5,339 nt of DNA from an uncultured Gemmatimonadota bacterium. Its GTDB lineage: Bacteria > Gemmatimonadota > Gemmatimonadetes > Gemmatimonadales > Gemmatimonadaceae. The position numbers and the translations under genes were made by a program. Positions 1 to 5,339 of this stretch are shown here, piece by piece. Location of the stretch: assembly GCA_903894655.1 (NCBI GenBank), contig CAITQY010000035.1, positions 1 through 5,339 of the forward strand, written 5' to 3'. Each line of letters opens with the position of its first letter. Position 1 is the first letter of the stretch. A model generated the notes under the pieces. The model searched no databases. It was not told where the DNA came from and worked only from the letters and a program-made list of their open reading frames with translations.

Positions 1-7
1 GAGCCAT
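1..7 (-). CDS. Start of a further minus-strand gene, truncated by the window edge
   Basis: The minus strand reads GGAGG (17-13), 5 nt of spacer, then ATG GCT C running out of the window, encoding Met-Ala. The Shine-Dalgarno match and spacing are better than those of either full gene here, so a real start is likely. Nothing can be said about the product. It lies about 177 nt beyond the phoD stop with a repeat in between, so it may be a separate transcription unit. Confidence 0.45.
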
Positions 8-37
8 AACCACCTCCGTCCTACAAGGTTATGACTC
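1..37 (-). promoter_or_regulatory. Hairpin over the start codon of the left-edge gene, Shine-Dalgarno in the loop
   Basis: On the minus strand, GAGTCATAACC (37-27) pairs with GGTTATGGCTC (11-1): 10 Watson-Crick pairs and one G-U, closing a 15-nt loop (26-12). The loop holds GGAGGT (17-12) and the 3' arm holds the ATG (7-5). As RNA this could hinder initiation, making it a candidate translational control element. As DNA it could instead be a dyad operator. Pairing is seen directly; function is inferred. Confidence 0.4.
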
Positions 38-40
38 ATA
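30..40. promoter_or_regulatory. 11-bp palindrome TATGACTCATA
   Basis: Five-base arms (TATGA/TCATA) around a central C form a perfect palindrome about 23 bp upstream of the left-edge ATG. It overlaps the outer arm of the start-codon hairpin. A small operator or part of a promoter is possible, but a palindrome this short could be chance. No convincing -35/-10 pair was found nearby. Confidence 0.2.
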
Positions 41-183
41 CACAGAATTTCCGACAGGCCCGGCAGCAACGGCGTGCAGTCCTGCCCCCTCCTTCCTGAT
101 ACCCTCCTCCCTGCCTCCTAAGCCGTTGGCTGTTCACCGTTCACGTCGACCACGAACTCCCCCCTCGACCGCCTCTATACCCA
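38..183. other. Non-coding spacer between phoD and the left-edge gene
   Basis: There is no plausible gene. The stretch holds the repeat copy at 82-135 and a weak 7-bp hairpin (139-157, two G-U pairs on the minus strand) downstream of the phoD stop. That hairpin has no U-tract, so no intrinsic terminator is called. A short GGCAG (62-66)/CTGCC (82-86) inverted match also lies here. Confidence 0.7.
82..135 (+). repeat. Left copy of an intergenic inverted repeat with pyrimidine-rich tract
   Basis: This 54-bp segment matches the reverse complement of 5252-5305 at 50 of 54 positions. The four differences (86, 87, 100, 131) are all transitions, and 101-130 is identical over 30 bp. It comprises a pyrimidine tract (85-119, 31 of 35 bases C or T) followed by the core AAGCCGTTGGCTGTTC (120-135). 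The next bases, to 145, also match the inner right copy. No coding is visible in it, so it looks like a dispersed intergenic repeat. The family cannot be named from sequence alone. Confidence 0.85.
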
Positions 184-1803
184 CTACGCGCGATGCACCC
201 CCGGTCGCCCTGCCTCCACCGTGAACGCCGCCGCCGTCGCGATCGGCGCATCGGCGCGATCCACGTACGGCACCACCCGATACTCGGTGGAGAACGACGT
301 CGGTGTGACCCGGCACCGGGCATACCCACGCTGCCCGTTGAAGAAGTGCAAATGCGCATTGTCCGCCAGCATCCCGTTCCCGATCGGCGTGAGTGCCGCG
401 CCGTTGCCCCCGGAACTGATCGACGTCCCCACGAACTCGGTACCGATCGGCCGAGACGACAGATCGTCGAGTCGCTCCGGCACATCGGCAACCCAACTCA
501 CGTGCACGTCGCCGGTGATGATGATCGGATTCGCCACACGGTGGTCGCGCAAATGCGCATGCACCCGCTGCCGCTGCACCGCATAGCCGTCCCACTTGTC
601 CATGCTCAAGGCCGGTGTCCCCGTGCCGTTCCACTCGCGGGCGTCCGGCGCCACCCGACGCGTTGCCGGTACGAACGGCACCTGATTGGCGATCACATTC
701 CACGTGCTGGTCCCCGCCGTGAGACCGTCCAGCAACCACCGCTCCTGCGCCGCACCAAGCAATGTGGCACCAGGGTCCATCGCCCCGTCGCAGCGCAGCA
801 CGAACCCATCGTTGCACGGCTGCGGTGTTCGGTGCTGACGCGTATCGAGCACATCCAACTGCAACAGCGCCCCGAACGACAGCCGGCGATACAGCTGCAG
901 CGACGGCCCGACGGGCATGGCTGCACGGCGCAATGGCATGTGTTCGTAGAACGCCTGATACGCCGCCGCTCGACGAATCAGGAACGCGTCGCGCGGCGCC
1001 CCATGCTCCTCATGATCACCGGCGTAATTGTTGTCCACCTCGTGATCATCCCACGTCACGACCCACGGTGCGGCCGCGTGGGCCGCCTGCAGATCCGGGT
1101 CACTCTTGTACAGCGCATAGCGGTTTCGGTAATCCTCGAGCGTGGTGATCTCGGGGCCGTTGTGCTGACGCGGCTGCTTGGCCCCGATACCTCCTTCGTA
1201 GATGTAGTCGCCAAGGTGTACGACCAGATCCACCGATTCCTGCGCCAGATGCCGATGCGCCGAGTAGTAGCCGGCCTGATAGTTCTGACAGGAGGTAAAC
1301 GCGAACGACATGTCCGCCGCGACGGCACCCCGCCGCGGTGCCGTACGGGTCCGCCCGATGGGACTCGTCTCGCCACCGGCGATGAAGCGATACCAGTAGT
1401 GGCGCGCAGGCTCGAGGCCATCCACTTCGACATGGACGGCGTGCCCCATCGCCGAGCGCGCGATCACATCCCCGCGTTGCACGACGCGACGGAAGCCGTC
1501 ATCCGTCGCGATTTCCCAACGAACCGTGACCGGTGCGTCCGACATGCCCCCGCCCAACAACGGGTTGGGCGCGAGCCGCGTCCAGAGCACCACCCCCGTG
1601 TCGATCGGATCACCCGAAGCGACACCCAAGGTGAACGGATACGCGCCACGCACACCACCGCGCGGCAGTGGGCGCGACGCCCACGCCGCCACCGGGCTGG
1701 CGCCGAAGGCCAGCAGGCCGGCGAAGCCGCCACCCAACGCGAGCAGTTCACGGCGCGTCACGCGTCCATCGCGGAGACGCTGTTCGAACGACGAGGATGT
1801 CAT
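184..1803 (-). CDS. phoD: PhoD-family alkaline phosphatase (phosphodiesterase/phosphomonoesterase), Tat-exported
   Basis: Predicted 539-residue secreted phosphatase that releases phosphate from phosphoesters in the periplasm or outside the cell. Residues 16-21 read TRRELL, a twin-arginine motif, followed by a hydrophobic stretch (22-40) and an AWA cleavage site near residue 42, so Tat export of a folded metalloenzyme is likely. Residues about 55-155 fit the N-terminal PhoD domain (GVASGDP, VVLWTRL). The catalytic domain (about 165-515) shows FTSCQ (Cys172), LGDYIYE (Asp199, Tyr202), WDDHEVDNN (252-259) and GDVHVSW (431-437). In the family, the equivalents of Cys172, Asp199 and Tyr202 bind Fe3+, with Ca2+ nearby. 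Cys330 and Cys338 may pair, as in relatives with a QPC(N/G)DG...C loop. The ATG at 1803 is chosen because GAGG lies 5 nt upstream and the signal peptide starts at once; the stop is TAG (186-184). The frame stays open further upstream only through the receptor gene. Family assignment is firm; the true substrate (mono- or diester, teichoic acid, phospholipid) is unknown. Confidence 0.96.
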   Translation of the reverse strand: MTSSSFEQRLRDGRVTRRELLALGGGFAGLLAFGASPVAAWASRPLPRGGVRGAYPFTLGVASGDPIDTGVVLWTRLAPNPLLGGGMSDAPVTVRWEIATDDGFRRVVQRGDVIARSAMGHAVHVEVDGLEPARHYWYRFIAGGETSPIGRTRTAPRRGAVAADMSFAFTSCQNYQAGYYSAHRHLAQESVDLVVHLGDYIYEGGIGAKQPRQHNGPEITTLEDYRNRYALYKSDPDLQAAHAAAPWVVTWDDHEVDNNYAGDHEEHGAPRDAFLIRRAAAYQAFYEHMPLRRAAMPVGPSLQLYRRLSFGALLQLDVLDTRQHRTPQPCNDGFVLRCDGAMDPGATLLGAAQERWLLDGLTAGTSTWNVIANQVPFVPATRRVAPDAREWNGTGTPALSMDKWDGYAVQRQRVHAHLRDHRVANPIIITGDVHVSWVADVPERLDDLSSRPIGTEFVGTSISSGGNGAALTPIGNGMLADNAHLHFFNGQRGYARCRVTPTSFSTEYRVVPYVDRADAPIATAAAFTVEAGRPGVHRA

Positions 1804-1813
1804 GATGGCCTCA
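1804..1813 (-). promoter_or_regulatory. Overlapping stop codon and ribosome-binding site coupling receptor to phoD
   Basis: The minus strand reads TGAGGCCATCATG. The receptor stop TGA (1813-1811) overlaps the GAGG Shine-Dalgarno (1812-1809), followed by a 5-nt spacer and the phoD ATG (1803-1801). This fixes the phoD start. It also implies that ribosomes finishing the receptor help initiate phoD, so there is no room for a separate promoter or terminator between the two genes. Confidence 0.8.
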
Positions 1814-4800
1814 GAATCCGTAGCGGGCGCCGAGCTGAATTTGGTACGGCGTTCCCCCCTTGCGGATGGCACCGGCCGATTCGTTGACCGCGTAGTCGAA
1901 GCGCTGCGTCGTGCGGTTGAAGCCACTGACAGTCATCAGGTTGATATCACCGATGGTGTAACTGCCGCCCCAATCACGGTTGAGCAGACTGGCCACGTTG
2001 AACACGTCCACCATGAACTCGATGCTCTGGCCGCGCCACGTATTGACCGTCTTGGACACCCGCATGTCGATCCGTCCGTCCCACGGCGACCGGCATGCCG
2101 TTCGGTCGGCGATCCGTCCGAGCTGCGAGCGAATGCACGCGGCCGCCAGGTTGGAGGGATTGCTCAGCACCTTGCGCATCGACGTTGCCACGGCGGCCGG
2201 TGTCGATGGGCTGTCCGGATCGAACACAAAGGCCAGATCATTGACCAGCACCCCATCCCCGTTGATATCGGCATTCACCAGCAACGAATACGGCGCCCCA
2301 GACGATCCGACGTACCGCCCACTCACCTGGAAGCCCCACAGCGATGGGAGCGTGCCATAGACGATGGCTTTCTGCCCCACATTCCACAGCGAGGTTCCCC
2401 ACGCCGAGGCGATATCGCGCGGGTCGCCCTTCACCGGCATGTTGGCCGAGGTGCCACTGAGGCAGCAGTTCCACGCGTTGTTGTCCCGCGCGTCGCTGAT
2501 CGAGAAGGAGGCGTTGATGGAGCTTCGGCGCGGCAGACGCAGGCCGGCCTCGAACACAATCCCCTTTTGTTCCGCGCGCCCCAGCGACGTGAGTTCGAAC
2601 ACCTCCGCGACCGCCGGCGTGATGCGATTGCTGACGGCGTTGACGACGCCCGTCGTCGGGATGCTCGCGGCCGGCACATACACCGGGCGTCCCCCTTCGA
2701 TCGTGAAGAACGGCTGCGCCACCAGGTTGCGGTTGAAGATCTGATAGTTGTTGCCGGTGCGACTCCACACCGCGTTCAGCCCGAGCGTGAGGCGGTCCAG
2801 CACCGTGCGGCTGTAGGCCACATTCGCCTTCCACGTGAAGGGCAGCTGATAGTCCTGCCCGATCATTTCGATCTGTGCGGGCGCGGCGGTGATTCCGGCC
2901 GGCACCCCGGGAATCGTTGTGGCGTCGGCGCGGTATGACGCGTAGTCGGGCCGCGGGACCGTCGCGCCCGTCACGTTGATATCGGCGAGCTGCGTCCCAT
3001 TAAAGAGAATGCTGTTGTAGAACGGGGCATGATGCGAGTTGGCCGTGAACGCGCCGCCACCGATCCGTACGACCTCGCGGCCATCGCCCCGCACGTCCCA
3101 CGTGATCTGCGCGCGCGGCAGCACGTTGTTCCAGTCCACCGGCATCGGCGTGTCGGTACGAATGCCAAGGGTGCTGTCGGCCACACGATTGTAGCCCGCG
3201 TCCTTCATGGCGAACGATACGTCGTAGCGCACGCCCAGATTCGCCGTGAGGCGGGGATGCGGGCGAAACTCGACCTGCCCGAAGAGCGAGGCATCGAGCA
3301 TCGTCTGATCGACCGAGGGAAACTCGGTGAGCAGCGGGACCTGCCGGACGAACCGGTTTGGCCGCAGCGTCTCCAGTTCGGCGAGACTATTGAATTCGAA
3401 CCGCCCCAGCTGCTCCTGCGCCACGAATTCGTCGGTGTACACCGTGAGCAGGTTATCGGTACCCACGGTGACCGTAGCCTTCCCGAGTTCGAGGATGGAC
3501 CGGTTAATCAGCTGAAGCTGACGCTCGGGAAGGTTGGCCGGCATGTTCCGATTGCCGCCGAACTGCAGCTGTCGGTTAGTGGCAGTGCCGTCGCTGAGCG
3601 TCGAACGCACGCGCACGAGTCCTACCGGCAGGTAGCCGGCGTTCGGGGTCCGCGCGACCGCGATGTCGGTGTACTGCAGCGTCGCTTCGTTGAGAAGGCG
3701 CGACGAGAGCGTCGAGCGCAGGGCGAGCGCCGCCGTATTGGTGCGCTGCGTTTCGCGCCCCTTAGCCTCGTAGATGCCGGGGCCGGGACCCGTGAGATCA
3801 CCACCGTCGAACGCGATGTAGTTATTCCGGAAGGTCAGGCGATGCTTCGACGACATCTGCCAGTCGAGACGGGTGAAGAGCAGATCGTTAGTCACCGGGA
3901 GCGTGAAGCTGCCGACCTGCTGCGCCGCCGTGTTCGTGCCGTACACCCGACCGATGATATCGAGGAACCGCGTGAGCGAATCCTTGGCAATCAGCGAAGC
4001 CTTCTCGTCTTCCAGACTACGCAGATCGAAGAGCACCGACGGCGAGGTCTGCTCGCGGCGTTCGCCCGCCACGAAGAAGTGCAGCCGGTCACGCACCAGC
4101 GGGCCACCCGCGCTGCCGCCATACTGATACAACGAAAACTCATCGGCGGGCCGGTCGACGTAGTTGGCCGTCGTCAACGCCTCATTCCGGTGAAAGGTGA
4201 AGGCCGAGCCTTCAAATGTATTGGTGCCGAATTTCGTGGCCGCGGTGATCGCGCCGCCGCCTTGCCGCCCTTGCACGACGTCGTAGTCGTTTGTCGCGAC
4301 TTCAAATTCGCGGATGGCTTCGATCGTCATGACTGCACCGCCGCCGGCGTCGGCAACGCCCGTACGGTTCTGACGCACGGAAGCACCGTCCACCTGAAAG
4401 GACGTCGAGGTCCCCTTGGCCCCGCCGAGATTGGTGCCGGACGCCAGCGGAGTGATGGCGGTGAGATTGGTGAAATCCCGATTGGCCACCGGCAGCGTTT
4501 TGACGTCGTTGGCCGAGACCAGCGTGCTCGCTCCCACCCGCTTGATCCGCGCGTTGGAGGCATCTACCGCCACCACGAGTGGTGCCAGCTCGGTCGCGGT
4601 GACCGTGAGCCGAAACGACAGGGACACCCGGTCGTTCAACGCGAGTTCGATGCCGGTCCGCTGCTCGGCGCGGTGGCCGATCGCACGCACCGTCACCAGG
4701 TACGGCCCCCCAAGCGGGAGCTGACGCATGGTGAAGCGCCCCGCCGCGTCCGCGCGTGCCTGCGCTTCAAATCCCGTGGCACTGTTCCGCGCCGTGACGG

Positions 4801-4966
4801 CGGCGTTGGCAATGGGACGACCAGTCTCGTTCGTGACGAGGCCGTCGATCGTGGCCGCCGCCGATTGGCCGTGGAGCATCCGGGGCGCAAGCCCCGTCGA
4901 CAGCAGCGTCGCGGCGACGGCAACCAATCCCACGGCCGTACGGTGGAGAAGCGAACGAAGAACCAT
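1811..4966 (-). CDS. TonB-dependent outer-membrane receptor, Oar-like, with carboxypeptidase-regulatory-like N-terminal domain
   Basis: Predicted 1051-residue outer-membrane active transporter powered by TonB-ExbB-ExbD. A Sec signal peptide (about 1-35: basic MVLRSLLHR, then a hydrophobic stretch to about residue 26) is followed by a carboxypeptidase-regulatory-like beta-sandwich (about 38-121: IDGLV, ETGRPIANAAV, DAAGRF). The plug (about 138-254) contains FQVDGAS (190-196) and IEAIREFEV...GRQGGGAITAATK...EGS, the usual end of plug domains in Oar-like receptors. The rest is a beta-barrel ending QLGARYGF, the C-terminal aromatic signal for BAM insertion. Near the end are a DxNxDG loop (Asp900, Asn902, Asp904), possibly calcium binding, and four cysteines (834, 835, 944, 958). 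I see no clear TonB box. Start: ATG 4966 gives the cleanest signal peptide, but neither it nor the in-frame ATG at 5002 (12 residues longer) has a Shine-Dalgarno sequence. The frame runs on to 5248 but there enters a non-coding repeat. It sits 7 nt upstream of phoD, suggesting phosphoester uptake; the ligand is unknown. Confidence 0.94.
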   Translation of the reverse strand: MVLRSLLHRTAVGLVAVAATLLSTGLAPRMLHGQSAAATIDGLVTNETGRPIANAAVTARNSATGFEAQARADAAGRFTMRQLPLGGPYLVTVRAIGHRAEQRTGIELALNDRVSLSFRLTVTATELAPLVVAVDASNARIKRVGASTLVSANDVKTLPVANRDFTNLTAITPLASGTNLGGAKGTSTSFQVDGASVRQNRTGVADAGGGAVMTIEAIREFEVATNDYDVVQGRQGGGAITAATKFGTNTFEGSAFTFHRNEALTTANYVDRPADEFSLYQYGGSAGGPLVRDRLHFFVAGERREQTSPSVLFDLRSLEDEKASLIAKDSLTRFLDIIGRVYGTNTAAQQVGSFTLPVTNDLLFTRLDWQMSSKHRLTFRNNYIAFDGGDLTGPGPGIYEAKGRETQRTNTAALALRSTLSSRLLNEATLQYTDIAVARTPNAGYLPVGLVRVRSTLSDGTATNRQLQFGGNRNMPANLPERQLQLINRSILELGKATVTVGTDNLLTVYTDEFVAQEQLGRFEFNSLAELETLRPNRFVRQVPLLTEFPSVDQTMLDASLFGQVEFRPHPRLTANLGVRYDVSFAMKDAGYNRVADSTLGIRTDTPMPVDWNNVLPRAQITWDVRGDGREVVRIGGGAFTANSHHAPFYNSILFNGTQLADINVTGATVPRPDYASYRADATTIPGVPAGITAAPAQIEMIGQDYQLPFTWKANVAYSRTVLDRLTLGLNAVWSRTGNNYQIFNRNLVAQPFFTIEGGRPVYVPAASIPTTGVVNAVSNRITPAVAEVFELTSLGRAEQKGIVFEAGLRLPRRSSINASFSISDARDNNAWNCCLSGTSANMPVKGDPRDIASAWGTSLWNVGQKAIVYGTLPSLWGFQVSGRYVGSSGAPYSLLVNADINGDGVLVNDLAFVFDPDSPSTPAAVATSMRKVLSNPSNLAAACIRSQLGRIADRTACRSPWDGRIDMRVSKTVNTWRGQSIEFMVDVFNVASLLNRDWGGSYTIGDINLMTVSGFNRTTQRFDYAVNESAGAIRKGGTPYQIQLGARYGF

Positions 4967-5202
4967 CAGCAAGCACCGGCGCGGACGCGAGTCGGGAGCC
5001 ATGAGCGGGGGTCGGGTGAAGTCGGTACGGCCGCTGACGCGCGCGAAAATGGATGGCGCGAGCGGCTCAAAGGCGCCCTGCAGTGGCCGAATGACTCGTG
5101 ACACTGGTAGGCACGTGGTGGATAGCGCGCACTCACGAGGATTCCCCGACGAGGCGGTCACATCCGCGTCACGGCCGGGGCACGCCACGATGGCGCCGAG
5201 CG

Positions 5203-5238
5203 CGTGAACGGTGACGGGTGGCGAACGGCCAACGGCTT
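5203..5238 (-). repeat. Right inner partial copy of the repeat core
   Basis: The 16-bp core recurs at 5223-5238, 29 bp from the core of the outer copy and in the same orientation, but without the purine tract. Beyond it, CGTGAACGGTGA (5203-5214) is the reverse complement of 134-145, the flank of the left copy. Relative to the left copy there are 10 extra bases between core and flank. A partial tandem duplication of the repeat is the simplest reading. Confidence 0.65.
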
Positions 5239-5251
5239 TGGGGGGCACTCC

Positions 5252-5305
5252 GAACGGCCAACGGCTTAGGAGGCAGGGAGGAGGGTGTCAGGAAGGAGGA
5301 AGCAG
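5252..5305 (-). repeat. Right outer copy of the intergenic repeat, inverted relative to the left copy
   Basis: This is the reverse-complement partner of 82-135 (50 of 54 identical). On the plus strand it reads as the core GAACGGCCAACGGCTT followed by a purine-rich tract with AGGAGG and GGGAGGAGGG runs. It lies upstream of the receptor gene, outside any credible reading frame. Confidence 0.85.
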
Positions 5306-5339
5306 CAACGCGCCGTGCACCTGCATCCTCCACCCTGCC
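5272..5339 (+). repeat. Long imperfect inverted repeat (hairpin) reaching the window edge
   Basis: GGCAGGGAGGAGGGTG (5272-5287) pairs with CATCCTCCACCCTGCC (5324-5339): 15 of 16 positions including one G-U. After a one-base bulge (5288), CAGG (5289-5292) pairs with CCTG (5320-5323). The stem may continue past the window. Its left arm is part of the outer repeat copy, so the full repeat unit may be hairpin-forming. No U-tract is visible inside the window. Confidence 0.5.

Larger units (their letters stand above)
4967..5339. other. Upstream region of the receptor gene; no gene seen
   Basis: Apart from the repeat copies and the right-edge hairpin, this 373-base stretch shows nothing I can name. 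It should contain the promoter for the receptor-phoD unit, but no good sigma-70-like pair is visible. The best is a weak TTGAGC (5070-5065) with poor downstream boxes. The receptor frame is open up to 5248, yet it has no Shine-Dalgarno-supported start and would translate repeat sequence, so it is treated as non-coding. Confidence 0.6.

Noticed and set aside
132..145. GTTCACCGTTCACG resembling PhoP/PhoB box direct repeats near a phosphatase
   Set aside because: Spacing is 7 bp rather than the usual 11 bp, it lies downstream of phoD rather than in front of the unit, and it is part of the intergenic repeat.
139..157. Hairpin downstream of the phoD stop as a terminator
   Set aside because: The stem is only 7 bp with two G-U pairs and is not followed by a U-tract.
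193..1887. Long open frame on the plus strand opposite phoD
   Set aside because: Its translation is rich in Arg, His and Pro with no recognisable domain, and it mirrors the codon pattern of phoD; typical antisense openness of GC-rich genes.
1526..2938. Plus-strand open frame spanning the phoD-receptor junction
   Set aside because: It crosses two well-supported minus-strand genes and has low-complexity Arg/Ala/His composition without a ribosome-binding site or family signature.
3029..5101. Long open frame (about 690 codons) on the plus strand opposite the receptor
   Set aside because: Arg-rich, no motifs or signal peptide, and entirely antisense to a gene with clear plug and barrel features; a GC-driven shadow.
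5082..5105. TGTCAC/GTCAT elements upstream of the receptor as a Pho box
   Set aside because: The half-sites are 7 bp apart and match poorly; not distinguishable from chance.
63..5310. 9-bp direct match GCAGCAACG at 63-71 and 5302-5310, outside the inverted repeats, as a transposon target-site duplication
   Set aside because: The copies do not abut the repeat ends symmetrically (10-base gap on the left, overlap on the right) and there is no transposase between them, so a composite transposon is not supported.

Overview
The window reads as a piece of a high-GC Gram-negative chromosome. All recognisable coding lies on the minus strand, so the biological order runs from high to low coordinates. 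The outer-membrane receptor carries an N-terminal carboxypeptidase-regulatory-like domain and a C-terminal Phe, which is typical of lineages with many such receptors (Gemmatimonadota, Acidobacteriota, Bacteroidota, some Proteobacteria). The GC-rich codon use and the style of the receptor make me lean to Gemmatimonadota. This is inference; there is no rRNA or phylogenetic marker here.

Layout from right to left. (1) About 5003-5339 is non-coding. It holds a dispersed-type repeat with a purine-rich tract (5252-5305), a second shorter copy of its core (5203-5238), and a long imperfect hairpin that reaches the window edge. (2) 4966 down to 1811 is a complete Oar-like TonB-dependent receptor of about 1051 residues. 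(3) After a 7-nt gap, 1803 down to 184 is a complete Tat-exported PhoD-family alkaline phosphatase of 539 residues. The receptor stop codon overlaps the phosphatase Shine-Dalgarno sequence, so the two are almost certainly one translationally coupled transcription unit. (4) 183-38 is non-coding and carries another copy of the repeat (82-135) in inverted orientation relative to the right-hand one. (5) At the left edge a strong ribosome-binding site and an ATG (positions 7-5) announce a further minus-strand gene that leaves the window. Its start codon lies inside an 11-bp stem, with the Shine-Dalgarno sequence in the loop.

The pair suggests phosphorus scavenging. The receptor would bring an unknown ligand through the outer membrane using TonB energy, and PhoD would release phosphate from phosphoesters in the periplasm. 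The ligand cannot be read from sequence. I see no tRNA, rRNA, CRISPR array, transposase or integrase. The most unusual items are the inverted repeat family bracketing the two-gene unit and the hairpin over the start of the left-edge gene. I did not find a clearly new biological system.
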